A stretch of 64,000 nucleotides of DNA from NCBI RefSeq assembly GCF_042646425.1, contig NZ_JBHRTR010000046.1:80183-144182 (forward strand), in the 5' to 3' direction. The translations under genes were made by a program, and so were the position numbers. The notes beneath the pieces are model-generated. The model was not told where the DNA came from. It worked only from the letters and a program-made list of their open reading frames with translations, and did not search any database. Of this stretch, positions 42,736 through 51,858 are shown piece by piece (within the stretch, counting starts at the first letter, position 1; the number at the start of each line of letters is the position of its first letter). This DNA comes from Marinibaculum pumilum. Lineage in GTDB: Bacteria; Pseudomonadota; Alphaproteobacteria; Ferrovibrionales; Ferrovibrionaceae.

Positions 42736-43515
42736 TCACCTCGCGCGCACCTGGTCCGGCGCCCGCCCGGGCGCGATGCCGCCGGCGCAGAAGATCGCCA
42801 GGAAGTGGTCGACGATCCGGTCGAGTTCCACCTCACCCGCATCCGAATACCATTGCGGCATCCAGTTGAAGGCGCCGAACAGGGCGAAGGTGAAGAGACG
42901 GGGGTCGGAGACCTGCACGGTGCCGTCCTGGCGCCCGGCCTCGATGATATGCCGGACCCGCAGCTCGAACTCCTTCTTGTAGCGGCGCAGCTTCGCCCTG
43001 GCCGGCGGCTTCAGGACATTGTCGGAGACGAAGGCCATGCAATAGCCGAAATCGTCGTTGATGATCCGGGCATAGATCCGGAAATACAGCTTCAGTTTCT
43101 GCAGGGCGGTCTCATTGCCCTGCTGCGCGGCGGCGATCCGTTCGTCCAGGTCGTCCAGGGCCGTCTGGGCGATCTGGAACAGGATCTCGTCCTTGTTCCG
43201 CACATAGTAGTAGATCGTCGGCTTCGTCACCTGCAGGCGTGCCGCGATCTGGTCGATCGAGGTCTGGTGGTAGCCGCTCTCGGCGAAGGCCCGGGCCGCC
43301 GCTTCCAGGATCAGCCGCCGTTTGCGGGCATGCATCTCTTCGCGGTCGTCCGCCTCCCGCCAGGCCTTGGCCGCCATGCGCTTCGGCGCGGCGCGCCTTT
43401 CCCCCGCCTGTTTCCCCCCCGCCTGCTTCTCTCCAGCCTGCTTTCCCCGCGCTTTCTTCTCTGCCGGACTGCGCTTCGCCGGCTGGTCCGGCCTGGAGGC
43501 GGGGGACAACGTCAT
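42736..43515 (-). CDS. TetR family transcriptional regulator
   Basis: 259 residues. A Lys/Gly/Ala-rich N-terminal tail with repeated KQAG (residues about 15-45) precedes the HTH: RLILEAAARAFAESGYHQTS, then IDQIAARLQVTKPTIYYYVR. The C-terminal domain (AILYFRIYARIINDD-like helices, YCMAFVSDNVLKPPAR) resembles regulators of acyl-CoA or fatty/aromatic acid genes. Start ATG at 43515; a GTG six codons earlier is possible. Divergent from the ABC substrate-binding gene; two dyads lie between them. Likely repressor released by an acyl-CoA. Confidence 0.9.
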   Translation of the reverse strand: MTLSPASRPDQPAKRSPAEKKARGKQAGEKQAGGKQAGERRAAPKRMAAKAWREADDREEMHARKRRLILEAAARAFAESGYHQTSIDQIAARLQVTKPTIYYYVRNKDEILFQIAQTALDDLDERIAAAQQGNETALQKLKLYFRIYARIINDDFGYCMAFVSDNVLKPPARAKLRRYKKEFELRVRHIIEAGRQDGTVQVSDPRLFTFALFGAFNWMPQWYSDAGEVELDRIVDHFLAIFCAGGIAPGRAPDQVRAR

Positions 43516-43642
43516 GGTTGCACGGATCTCCACGGAAGATGGGGGCGGGCAAGTGGAACCGGACTCATCCGTAGCGCAGGCACTGTCGCATTGCCAGTTT
43601 GCCGCGCAGCCGCTTCCAGCCGCTCACCGGGGTAGTGTCTAC

Positions 43643-43653
43643 CTGATAGTCAG
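43643..43653. promoter_or_regulatory. palindrome CTGATAGTCAG, candidate TetR operator 1
   Basis: CTGA-TAG-TCAG with flanking TAC/TA extends the symmetry to about 16 bp (TACCTGATAGTCAGTA). In the 243-bp tetR-SBP intergenic region, on the tetR side of an AT-rich run. Confidence 0.45.
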
Positions 43654-43669
43654 TAAAAATATAAAGTCG

Positions 43670-43705
43670 TTAGACAGAACCTACCATTCGGTATAGATAA
43701 CCGAA
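43670..43705 (+). promoter_or_regulatory. promoter of the ABC importer operon with overlapping dyad operator
   Basis: TTAGAC (43670-43675) and TATAGA (43692-43697) with a 16-bp spacer form a sigma-70-like promoter. The dyad TTCGGT-N7-ACCGAA (43687-43705) covers the -10, an arrangement expected of a repressor site; the divergent TetR is the natural candidate. Confidence 0.5.
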
Positions 43706-43758
43706 CACGTCGGAAGGAGCGCGTAAGCGCCCCGGCAACCGCGACCTCGGGAGGAAGC

Positions 43759-44943
43759 ATGAAACGCGTTCGCAGTGCCATCATCGGCGCCGCCTGTGCC
43801 GCCCTGGCGACAGCCGCCATCCACCAGCCGGTCCAGGCCGAAGAGGCCGATGCCTTCAAGATCGGTGCGGTGGTGTCGTTCTCCGGCCCCTACGGAATCA
43901 TCGGCGAGAGCATGAAGCGGGGCGTGGAGCTGGCCATCGAGCAGCGTGGCGGGACCGTCCTCGGCAAGCCCATCGAAGTGACCTGGGAAGACAGCGAGAC
44001 CAAGCCGCAGCCGGCGGTGCAGAAGGCCTCGCGCCTGCTGGCCGACGGTGCGCACATGATATTCGGCGCGGTCAGTTCGGCCTCCACCGTGGCGCTGCAG
44101 GGCCTGGTGGACCAGCGCAAGGTGCCGCTGCTGGTGACGATTTCTGCGGACGACAAGATCACCCGGTCGGACGGCTCGCGATACACCTTCCGCACCTCCA
44201 ATACCCTGGGCATGGAACTGCGGATGGCGGTGGAGTTCACCAAGGCGCGCGGCCTGAAGAAGGTCTACGGCGTCGGCGCCGACTATGCGGTGACCCGCGC
44301 GGGCTGGGAGTACTACCGCGACCAGATGAAGGAGCTGGGGGTCGAGATCGTGGGCGAGGATTTCCCCGCGCTCGGCAACCGCGACTATTCCGTCATCATC
44401 GACAAGATCGCCAACAGCGATGCGGAAGCAGCGGTGCTGATCGTGACCGGCAGCGATGCCGTCACCTTCCTGAAGCAGGCCGCCCAGGCGGGACTGAACA
44501 AGGACAAGCTGCTGTTCGGCCCTGTGCTGCAGGACGAGTTGCTGGCCGCCGCGGTCGGGCCGGGCTCGGTCGGTGCGAACTCCGGTGTCCGCTACCATTT
44601 CTCCTACGACGTCCCCGCCAACAAGGCTTTCGTGGAGGCCTATCGCGCGAAGTACGGCGAATGGCCGAACAGCTTCGCCGGCGAAGCCTATGACGGCATG
44701 AGCTGGTTCCTGGACGTGATCGACGAGACCGGTTCCTGGGACAAGGAGGCCTGGATCGACGCCTTTGCCGGCTCGACGCGGGAGAATTCGCTGGAAGGCA
44801 CCAAGGTGATGCGGGCCTGCGACCATCAGGCGATGCAGGTCGGCCTCTGGGGCGAGGTGGTGAAGGGAGAGCCGCCGTTGCCGGAGCTGACGATGAAGAT
44901 CACCGACGTGTTCCAGCCCGATGTGCTGTTCCCGTCCTGCTGA
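43759..44943 (+). CDS. ABC transporter substrate-binding protein (branched-chain amino-acid/aromatic-acid type)
   Basis: 394 residues: Sec signal ending near VQA-EEA, then a periplasmic-binding-protein type I fold (FKIGAVVSFSGPYGIIGESM, GAVSSASTVALQGLV, FPALGNRDYSVIIDKI, NSFAGEAYDGM). Related to LivJ and to binders of benzoate-like ligands. A hairpin after the stop and the separate livH-like start suggest high SBP expression. First gene of an operon with two permeases, two ATPases, a thiolase and an acyl-CoA ligase, so the imported ligand is probably a carboxylic acid activated and cleaved as CoA thioester. Confidence 0.9.
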   Translation: MKRVRSAIIGAACAALATAAIHQPVQAEEADAFKIGAVVSFSGPYGIIGESMKRGVELAIEQRGGTVLGKPIEVTWEDSETKPQPAVQKASRLLADGAHMIFGAVSSASTVALQGLVDQRKVPLLVTISADDKITRSDGSRYTFRTSNTLGMELRMAVEFTKARGLKKVYGVGADYAVTRAGWEYYRDQMKELGVEIVGEDFPALGNRDYSVIIDKIANSDAEAAVLIVTGSDAVTFLKQAAQAGLNKDKLLFGPVLQDELLAAAVGPGSVGANSGVRYHFSYDVPANKAFVEAYRAKYGEWPNSFAGEAYDGMSWFLDVIDETGSWDKEAWIDAFAGSTRENSLEGTKVMRACDHQAMQVGLWGEVVKGEPPLPELTMKITDVFQPDVLFPSC

Positions 44944-44958
44944 CCTGCCATAGCGACG

Positions 44959-44989
44959 ACCGGGCGGCCGGCAATCCTGGCCGCCCGGT
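44959..44989 (+). terminator. hairpin between the SBP and permease genes
   Basis: A perfect 11-bp stem ACCGGGCGGCC / GGCCGCCCGGT with a 9-nt loop, no T run. Typical position for an mRNA-stabilising or attenuating hairpin that lets the binding protein be made in excess over the permease. Confidence 0.65.
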
Positions 44990-45021
44990 CCGCAGCTCCA
45001 ACCTGATCAGACTGGCGATCC

Positions 45022-45879
45022 GTGTCCACCATCGTCATCGGCCTCTCCATGGGGCTCCTGCTCTTCCTCCTGGCGGCGGGGCTGACCCTGATCTTCGGCA
45101 TGCTGCGGGTGATCAACTTCGCCCATGGCTCGCTGTACATGCTGGGCGCCTATCTCGCCTATCAGGCGACCGTCATGACGGGCAGCTTCTGGGTCGGCCT
45201 GCTGCTGGCGCCGCTGATCGCCGCCGGTGTCGGCGCGGCGATGGAGCGGGTCGCGCTGCGCCCGGTCTATGACCGCGACCATGTCTACCAGCTGCTGCTG
45301 ACCTTCGGCTTCATCCTGGTGCTGGAAGAGGCGGTGCGCATCTTCTGGGGGCTGGATTACAAGCAGATGTCGCCGCCGGAGCTGTTCTCGGAGCCCGTCG
45401 CGCTGTTCGGTTCCTCCGTGCCGTCCTATCGCCTGTTCATCATCGGCTTCGGGGCACTTGTCTCCGCCGGGCTCTTCCTGCTGCTCGACCGCACCCGCTA
45501 CGGCATCGTCATCCGCGCCGCCAGCAGCGATCCCGACATGGTGCGCACCCTGGGGATCAGCGTCTCGCGGATGCGGACCCTGGTCTTCGCCTTCGGCGCC
45601 GGGCTCGCCGCCCTGGGCGGCGTGGTGGCCGCGCCGCTGCTGCCGATCGAACTGGGCATGGGCTTCAGCGTGATCATCGACTGCTTCATCGTCGTGATCG
45701 TCGGCGGGCTGGGCAATATCCGCGGTGCGATCATGGCGGCGCTGCTGATCGGCATGACCCGGGCGATCGGCTATTCCTACGCGCCCGACTGGGTCGACTT
45801 CCTGACCTTCGTGCTGCTGATCGCCACCCTGGTCCTGCGGCCGGAAGGGCTTTTCAGCCGCAAGGGGCGCACGGCATGA
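45022..45879 (+). CDS. branched-chain-type ABC transporter permease (LivH-like)
   Basis: 285-residue inner-membrane permease with about eight hydrophobic segments. MLRVINFAHGSLYMLGAYLAY and the cytosolic EAA-type loop (IIDCFIVVIVGGLGNIRGAI) are LivH hallmarks. GTG start. The last codons overlap the LivM-like gene by 4 bp (ATGA). Partners: LivM-, LivG- and LivF-like proteins downstream. Confidence 0.93.
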   Translation: MSTIVIGLSMGLLLFLLAAGLTLIFGMLRVINFAHGSLYMLGAYLAYQATVMTGSFWVGLLLAPLIAAGVGAAMERVALRPVYDRDHVYQLLLTFGFILVLEEAVRIFWGLDYKQMSPPELFSEPVALFGSSVPSYRLFIIGFGALVSAGLFLLLDRTRYGIVIRAASSDPDMVRTLGISVSRMRTLVFAFGAGLAALGGVVAAPLLPIELGMGFSVIIDCFIVVIVGGLGNIRGAIMAALLIGMTRAIGYSYAPDWVDFLTFVLLIATLVLRPEGLFSRKGRTA

Positions 45880-46880
45880 ACGCCTTTCGGCCAGGCCCGG
45901 GGGCGGATTCGGGGGCGGCGCCGAGGCGGGCCGCCCTGGTGCCCGCGACCCTCGCCGTCGTCGTCGCGGTGATCGTGCTGTCGCCGCTGTTCCTGCCGGG
46001 CAGTCAGGCCCTGCACTTGGTCAACCTGATCCTGATCTGGTCGATCTTCGCCATCGGCTACGACCTGGTGTTCGGCATGGCGGGCATGCTCTCCTTTGGC
46101 CATGCCGCCCTGTTCGGCACCGGCGCCTACGCGCTGACCCTGCTGACCACCCGCCTCGGCTGGGACTACCTGCCCGCACTTGGCGCCGCAGGCCTTGTCG
46201 GCGGCGCAATGGCACTGCTGTTCAGCTTCTTCGCGATGCGGGTGGCGGGGCTGTTCTTCGCCCTTCTGACCCTGGCCCTGGCGCAGCTGGTCTATATCCT
46301 CGCCAGCAGCAAGCTGCGCGACCTGACGGGCGGCGTGGACGGGCTGTCCGGGGTGCCGCGGCCCGACCTGTTCGGCGTCGATTTCTTCGACGACGGCAAC
46401 TACTACTTCTTCCTGCTGGGAATGTTCCTCCTGGCCGTGGCGGTGGCCGGCATCCTGCGCATATCGCCTTTCGGCCAGGCCCTGCGCGCGATCAAGGCGA
46501 ACGAGGTGCGGGCCGGGCAGATCGGCTTCAATGTCGGGCACCTGCGCAAGGCGGCGTTCATCGTCTCCGGCATCTATGCCGGAGTCAGTGGCGCGCTGCT
46601 GGCCTCCCTGATGTTCTATGTCAGCCCGCAGATGCTGCACTGGACCACCTCCGGCGACGTGGTGATCATGGTGCTGTTGGGCGGCATGGGCACCCTGTTG
46701 GGGCCGGTCCTGGGCGTCACCCTGTTCGAAGTGCTGCGGGAATGGCTGTCCACCGCGACCACGCACTGGTACGGCATCCTGGGCCTGGTCTTCATCCTCT
46801 GCACGATCTTCCTGCCGCAGGGCCTGGCCGGCCTGGTGCCGCAGCTGCGGCAGCTGGTCGCCAGAAAGGGCCGCCGATGA
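45876..46880 (+). CDS. branched-chain-type ABC transporter permease (LivM-like)
   Basis: 334 residues, eight to ten membrane segments. FGMAGMLSFGHAALFGTGAY and YFFLLGMFLLAV, with the EAA-like VVIMVLLGGMGTLLGPVLG loop, identify the LivM branch. A soluble N-terminal tail of about 20 residues precedes the first segment. Overlaps neighbours by 4 bp on both sides, so production is coupled across the operon. Confidence 0.93.
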   Translation: MNAFRPGPGADSGAAPRRAALVPATLAVVVAVIVLSPLFLPGSQALHLVNLILIWSIFAIGYDLVFGMAGMLSFGHAALFGTGAYALTLLTTRLGWDYLPALGAAGLVGGAMALLFSFFAMRVAGLFFALLTLALAQLVYILASSKLRDLTGGVDGLSGVPRPDLFGVDFFDDGNYYFFLLGMFLLAVAVAGILRISPFGQALRAIKANEVRAGQIGFNVGHLRKAAFIVSGIYAGVSGALLASLMFYVSPQMLHWTTSGDVVIMVLLGGMGTLLGPVLGVTLFEVLREWLSTATTHWYGILGLVFILCTIFLPQGLAGLVPQLRQLVARKGRR

Positions 46881-47647
46881 GCGTGCTGGACAGCGGCGCC
46901 GGCACCGCGGCCCTCGCCTGCCGCGATGTGGAGGTCGCCTACGGTGCCTTCAAGGCGATCAGCGGCGTCTCCTGCGACTTCATGCCCGGCCGCCTCTACA
47001 GCCTGATCGGCCCCAATGGTGCCGGCAAGACGACCCTGATGAATGCGCTGTCGGGGCGCGCCAGACTGAGCCGCGGACGGGTCGCCCTGGGGGGCCGCGA
47101 CATCACGGCGCTGCCGCCGCACGCGCGGACCCGCGCCGGGCTGGGCCGCAGCTTCCAGATCACGCAGATCTTTCCCGGCATGACGGTGCTGGAGAACCTG
47201 CGACTGGCAGCGCAGGCGCACCGCTATCGCCTGCAGCCTTTCTGGCGGGGTGTCGGCGGTTTCCGCGGCATCGCACTGGAGGCGGAACGGGTGCTGGAGG
47301 ATATCGGCATGGGGTCGCTCGGCCATGTCGACGCGGCGAACCTGTCGCATGGCGACCAGCGCGCATTGGAGGTCGGGCTGGCTCTGCTCAGTGACCCGAA
47401 GGTGCTGCTGCTTGACGAGCCGCTGGCCGGGGTGGGGCATGGCGATGCGGCCCGCGCCGTGGACCTGATACGCCGCGCCGCCAGGGGGCGCACCGTGCTG
47501 CTGATCGAGCATAACATGGATGTCGTCATGGATATCTCCGACGAGGTCGTCGTGATGCTCGGCGGGCAGATCCTGGCGGCCGGCCCGCCGGCGACGATCC
47601 GCGAGGACGCGCGTGTGCGCAGCGCCTATCTGGGAGACGGCGAATGA
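46877..47647 (+). CDS. branched-chain-type ABC transporter ATPase (LivG-like)
   Basis: 256 residues. Walker A GPNGAGKTT, Q-loop FQITQIFPGMTVLENL, signature LSHGDQRALEV (a variant of LSGGQ), Walker B LLLDEPLAG, switch IEHNMD. The LSHGDQ signature is usual in this branch. Coupled by ATGA overlap to the LivM-like gene; its stop overlaps the LivF-like start. Confidence 0.93.
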   Translation: MSVLDSGAGTAALACRDVEVAYGAFKAISGVSCDFMPGRLYSLIGPNGAGKTTLMNALSGRARLSRGRVALGGRDITALPPHARTRAGLGRSFQITQIFPGMTVLENLRLAAQAHRYRLQPFWRGVGGFRGIALEAERVLEDIGMGSLGHVDAANLSHGDQRALEVGLALLSDPKVLLLDEPLAGVGHGDAARAVDLIRRAARGRTVLLIEHNMDVVMDISDEVVVMLGGQILAAGPPATIREDARVRSAYLGDGE

Positions 47648-48345
47648 GCCTCCTGGAAATGCGGGACTGCGACGTCTTCTACGGCAAGGCGCAGGCGCTG
47701 CACGGGGTCACGGTGACCGTGGGTGAGGGCGAGATCGTCTCGCTGATCGGCCGCAACGGCGCCGGCAAGAGCACCCTGATCAAGGCCGCCATCGGCCTGC
47801 TGCCCCTGCGCGGCGGCACCCGGCTGTTCGAAGGGGCGGACGAGACCGGCCGCCCGCCGGAGGCGCTGGGCCGTATGGGCATCGCCTTCGTGCCGGAGAA
47901 CCGACGGATCTTCGCCAGCCTGAGCGTGGAGGAGAATCTGCGGATCGCCACCGTGATGGGCCGCAGGGGGGCCTGGGACCTGAAGCGGATCTACGGCCTG
48001 TTTCCGCGCCTGCAGGAGCGGGCGGCCTCTCGTGGTGACACCCTGTCCGGCGGCGAGCAGCAGATGCTGGCGGTCGGCCGCGGTCTCCTCACCAACCCGC
48101 GACTGCTGCTGCTGGACGAGCCGACGGAGGGGCTGGCCCCGCTGATCGTGCGCGACCTGGTGGCGGCCATGGCGGAGATCAACCGCGAAGGCGTGGCGAT
48201 CCTGCTGGTGGAGCAGAACCTGAAGGTGCCGCTGCAGTTGGCGCAGCGCCAGTACGTCATCGACAACGGCCGGATCCAGTGGGAGGGCGGCACCGAGGCG
48301 CTGCTGGCGGACCGGACCCGGGTCGAGGCGATGATCAGCCTGTGA
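47644..48345 (+). CDS. branched-chain-type ABC transporter ATPase (LivF-like)
   Basis: 233 residues. Walker A GRNGAGKST, signature LSGGEQQMLAVGR, Walker B LLLDEPTEGLAPLI, switch VEQN. Completes the importer (SBP, two permeases, two ATPases). The thiolase gene starts 14 bp after its stop. Confidence 0.94.
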   Translation: MSLLEMRDCDVFYGKAQALHGVTVTVGEGEIVSLIGRNGAGKSTLIKAAIGLLPLRGGTRLFEGADETGRPPEALGRMGIAFVPENRRIFASLSVEENLRIATVMGRRGAWDLKRIYGLFPRLQERAASRGDTLSGGEQQMLAVGRGLLTNPRLLLLDEPTEGLAPLIVRDLVAAMAEINREGVAILLVEQNLKVPLQLAQRQYVIDNGRIQWEGGTEALLADRTRVEAMISL

Positions 48346-48359
48346 GCATCGGAGAAAGC

Positions 48360-49598
48360 ATGACCGAGGTCTATGTCGTGGGCGTGGGGATCACGCCGTT
48401 CGGGAAGTTCGCCGACCGGTCCGTCAAGGATCTGACGCGGGACGCGGTCTCGGCGGCACTCGAGGATGCCGGGCTGCGGCGCGACGATATCGAGGCCGCC
48501 TATTTCGCCAATGCCGCGCAGGCCGCCGTCGAGGGGCAGTACCTGGTGCCCGGGCAGATCGCCCTCGCCTCGGCCGGGTTCGCCGGCCTGCCGGTGACCA
48601 ATGTGGAAAATGCCTGCGCCAGCGCCAGCACGGCGCTGAACGCCGCATGCACCTTCGTGGCATCCGGCCAGGGCGAGGTCGCGCTGGCGGTGGGGGTGGA
48701 CAAGATGAATTCCGCGGACCGCGCACGCTCCTTCGCCGTTTTCGACGGCGGTTGGGACGTTCACGAAGCGGAACAGACGATCGCCCGCCTGACGGCGCTG
48801 GGCCGCGATCTGCCGCTGCCGCCCGGCGCCGGCGGGACAGACGGCCAGCGCAGCGTCTTCATGGACGTCTATGCGGCACTTGCCCGCCATCACATGAAGC
48901 ATTTCGGGCTGAGCCAGGAAGAGATCGCCATCGCCTCCGCCAAGAACCATACCCATTCCCAGCATAATCCGAATGCCCAGTACCGCCGGCCGATGACGGC
49001 GGCGGAGGTTCTGGCGGATCGCGAGATCTGCTGGCCGCTGACCCTGGCGATGTGCGCGCCGATCAGCGACGGCGGTGCGGCGGCGATCGTCTGCTCCGCG
49101 GCGAAGGCCAGGGCGCTGGGACTCGACCGCGCGGTGCGGGTGGCCGCGTCCGTCCTGCGCTCCGGCAGCGGCCGCGGGCCGGAGGAATTCGACCGCCACA
49201 TCACCCGTCTGGCTGCCCACACCGCCTACGACAAGGCGGGGCTGGGGCCGGAGGACATGGATGTGGCGGAGGTGCACGACGCCAGCGCCTTCGCGGAAAT
49301 CCTGCAGCTGGAATCGCTCGGCTTCTGCGGCATCGGCGAGGGCGGCCGGCTGACCGCCGAAGGCGCCACCGCCATCGGCGGCCGGATCCCGGTGAACCCT
49401 TCCGGCGGACTGGAGTGCCGCGGCCACCCGATCGGCGCCACCGGACTGGCGCAGGTACACGAGCTGGTGACCCAGCTGCGCGGCGAAGCCGGCCCCCGCC
49501 AGGTCGAAGGCGCCCGAACCGCGATCGCGGAAAATGGCGGCGGCTTTGCCGGCTACGAGGAGGCCGCCGCCTGCATCACCATCCTGCAACGGGGCTGA
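48360..49598 (+). CDS. SCP-x-type thiolase / acetyl-CoA acyltransferase
   Basis: 412 residues of the SCP-x thiolase branch rather than the classical FadA/PaaJ group. Nucleophile C86 in VENACASAST; EVHDASAFAE holds the usual NEAF-position His; GHPIGATG is conserved. Ends in ENGGGF-like glycine-rich loop. It likely cleaves branched or ring-derived 3-ketoacyl-CoA. Start ATG with GGAGAAAGC. Its place in the importer operon, with the acyl-CoA ligase, suggests a dedicated catabolic route for the imported acid. Confidence 0.9.
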   Translation: MTEVYVVGVGITPFGKFADRSVKDLTRDAVSAALEDAGLRRDDIEAAYFANAAQAAVEGQYLVPGQIALASAGFAGLPVTNVENACASASTALNAACTFVASGQGEVALAVGVDKMNSADRARSFAVFDGGWDVHEAEQTIARLTALGRDLPLPPGAGGTDGQRSVFMDVYAALARHHMKHFGLSQEEIAIASAKNHTHSQHNPNAQYRRPMTAAEVLADREICWPLTLAMCAPISDGGAAAIVCSAAKARALGLDRAVRVAASVLRSGSGRGPEEFDRHITRLAAHTAYDKAGLGPEDMDVAEVHDASAFAEILQLESLGFCGIGEGGRLTAEGATAIGGRIPVNPSGGLECRGHPIGATGLAQVHELVTQLRGEAGPRQVEGARTAIAENGGGFAGYEEAAACITILQRG

Positions 49599-49613
49599 GG
49601 CGGAGGGATCACC

Positions 49614-51164
49614 ATGCGTCTGATCGACTTCTTCGACCGTGGCGTGTCGCTGGACCCGGGCCGGGTCTGCCTGAAGGACAGCCAGGTCAGCCGCAGCTAT
49701 GCCGAGGTGCAGCGCCAGAGCTGCCGCATCGGCAATGCGCTGATCCGCGACGGGCTGCGGCCGCAGGCCAAGGCGGCGGTCTACAGCGGCAACGGCGCGG
49801 CCGCCTTCGAATGCGTGCTGGGGATCCTCCGTGCCGGCGGAGTCTGGGCGCCGACCAATGCCCGCAACGCGGTGCCGGAGAACGCCTATATCCTCGACAA
49901 TTGCGATGTCGAGATCCTGTTCTACCACAGCGACTTCGAGGCGGATGTCGAGGAGCTGGCGGCCCGCTGCCCGAAGATCCGCCTCTATGTCTGTATCGAC
50001 GCGGGCAGCGGCCGCGGTCCGGCGCTGGCGGACTGGATCGGCGATGCGGCCGATACCGATCCGGACATTCCCGGCGACCGCGACACCCTGGCCTCGATCT
50101 TCTCCTCCGGCGGGACCACGGGTCGGCCGAAAGGGGTGATGTGGACCAACCAGGTCTGGGAGGTGATGCTGGCGAGCTTCTTCACCTGCATGCCCGTGCG
50201 CAAGCCGCCGGTGCATCTGGTGGCGGCGCCGATGACCCATGCCGCCGGCGGACTGGCGCTGCTGCTGATGGCCGTGGGCGCGACCCAGGTGATCCTGCCG
50301 CGCTTCGATCCGGAGCCGGTCGCCCGCGCGATCCAGGAGGAAGGGGTCACCCACCTGTTCCTGCCGCCGACGGCGATCTACGGCCTGCTCTCCCATCCCG
50401 GCATTGCCGACTACGACTTCGGCAGCCTGGAATATTTCATCTATGCCGCCGCGCCGATGTCGGTGGAAAAGCTGAAGCAGTGCCTGGAGGTGTTCGGGCC
50501 GGTGATGTGCCAGACCTTCGGCCAGGCGGAAGCGCCGATGCTCTGCACCTACCTGTCGCCGGAGGAGCATCTGGTGGCGGGCGATGCGGAGCGGGAGGGG
50601 CGCCTGGCGAGCTGCGGCCGGCCCACCCTCTTTACCCGGGTGGCCATCATGGACGATGACGGGCAACTGCTGCCGCCGGGCGAGCGCGGCGAGATCGTGG
50701 TGCGCGGCAACCTGGTGATGCCCGGCTATTACCGGAATCCGGAAGCCACGGCCGAGGTCTCCACCCATGGCTGGCACCATACCGGCGATATCGGCCGGAT
50801 GGACGAAGACGGTTACCTCTACATCGTCGACCGCAAGAAGGACATGATCATCTCCGGCGGTTTCAACGTCTATCCCAGCGAGATCGAGCAGGTGATCTGG
50901 GGCCATGCCGCCGTGCAGGACTGCGCCGTGATCGGCGTGCCCGACGAGAAATGGGGCGAGGCGGTCAAGGCAGTGGTGGAACTGAAGCCGGGCGAGAGCC
51001 TGGACGAGGCGGAGGTGATCGCGCTCTGCAAGGCCGCGCTGGGCAGCGTCAAGGCGCCGAAGTCGGTCGAGTTCTGGCCGACCCTGCCGCGCAGCCCCGT
51101 CGGCAAGGTGCGCAAGAAGGATATCCGCGAAACCTTCTGGGCTGGGCGCGAGCGGGCGATCTGA
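49614..51164 (+). CDS. AMP-binding acyl-CoA synthetase
   Basis: 516 residues. SSGGTTGRPKGVMW is the P-loop near 163-176, QTFGQAEAPMLCTYL the A5 region, TGDIGRMDEDGYLYIVDRKK the hinge, SPVGKVRKKDIR the C-terminal catalytic Lys region. Acid specificity is not readable from sequence; the operon implies the ligand of the adjacent importer. Starts 16 bp after the thiolase; ends 3 bp from the convergent exoD stop. Confidence 0.92.
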   Translation: MRLIDFFDRGVSLDPGRVCLKDSQVSRSYAEVQRQSCRIGNALIRDGLRPQAKAAVYSGNGAAAFECVLGILRAGGVWAPTNARNAVPENAYILDNCDVEILFYHSDFEADVEELAARCPKIRLYVCIDAGSGRGPALADWIGDAADTDPDIPGDRDTLASIFSSGGTTGRPKGVMWTNQVWEVMLASFFTCMPVRKPPVHLVAAPMTHAAGGLALLLMAVGATQVILPRFDPEPVARAIQEEGVTHLFLPPTAIYGLLSHPGIADYDFGSLEYFIYAAAPMSVEKLKQCLEVFGPVMCQTFGQAEAPMLCTYLSPEEHLVAGDAEREGRLASCGRPTLFTRVAIMDDDGQLLPPGERGEIVVRGNLVMPGYYRNPEATAEVSTHGWHHTGDIGRMDEDGYLYIVDRKKDMIISGGFNVYPSEIEQVIWGHAAVQDCAVIGVPDEKWGEAVKAVVELKPGESLDEAEVIALCKAALGSVKAPKSVEFWPTLPRSPVGKVRKKDIRETFWAGRERAI

Positions 51165-51167
51165 GGC

Positions 51168-51803
51168 TCAGGCACCTGGAGTCACGGCCGGCAGTGCCGC
51201 CGGGTCGAGGAAATCGATCCCCTTCACCGTGGCCCAGACAGTGGCCCCGACGAAGGCGAATGTCGCCAGGGCGGCAACCAGGGCGATGCACAGCGCGACC
51301 CCATCCTCCTCCAGATAGGCGAAGGACATCAGGACGATGACCAGCGCCGGGACGACATGGCTGAACGGCAGCGGGGAGAGCAGCAGCAGCCCGAGCAGCA
51401 GCAGCACGCCGCCGATGATGCGCTTCGTGGCCTCGAACGGCGTGCTCCAGCGCGGACGGATCAGCCGCTCCAGCCAGCGCAGGACCGGCCCGATGCGGGC
51501 GATAAGCCAGGCCAGCCGCGCCGTCGACACCGTGCGGCGCGCGATGAAGGCGGGGAAGACCGGCCCGCGGCGCGCCAGGATCATCTGGATCGCCGGGATC
51601 GCCAGCAGCAGGCCGATGAAGGTGGAGGCGCCGGGCACCAGGGCCACCAGGCCCATCAGCAGCATGACGATGCCGAAGGAACGGTCCTTCAGGCTGGCAA
51701 TCAGCCAGCCGACGCTGACCCGCTCCGCCGGCGCGCCGTCCAGCAGCGCGAACAGCACCTCGGAGGTGGGCCGGTGACCCGGTATGTCGGACGCCGCATC
51801 CAT
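51168..51803 (-). CDS. exopolysaccharide synthesis ExoD family membrane protein
   Basis: 211 residues. ASLKDRSFGIVMLLMGLVAL, GLLLAIPAIQMILARRGPVFP and the VIVLMSFAYLEEDGVALC segment are ExoD-like; about four or five membrane segments. Reported to affect exopolysaccharide and alkaline tolerance in rhizobia. Start ATG at 51803 (the frame is open 33 codons further upstream with no homology). Lies downstream of paaE on the same strand but is probably unrelated to phenylacetate. Confidence 0.85.
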   Translation of the reverse strand: MDAASDIPGHRPTSEVLFALLDGAPAERVSVGWLIASLKDRSFGIVMLLMGLVALVPGASTFIGLLLAIPAIQMILARRGPVFPAFIARRTVSTARLAWLIARIGPVLRWLERLIRPRWSTPFEATKRIIGGVLLLLGLLLLSPLPFSHVVPALVIVLMSFAYLEEDGVALCIALVAALATFAFVGATVWATVKGIDFLDPAALPAVTPGA

Positions 51804-51858
51804 GCCGGCCAGTCTGGGCCGGCGCCGAAGCGGCGGGCAAGGGTCGCGAGGTCGCGGC

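Noticed and set aside
47991..50906. A 971-codon open frame on the minus strand
   Set aside because: Antisense to the ATPase, thiolase and ligase genes, all with clear motifs; no start signal and shadow-like composition.
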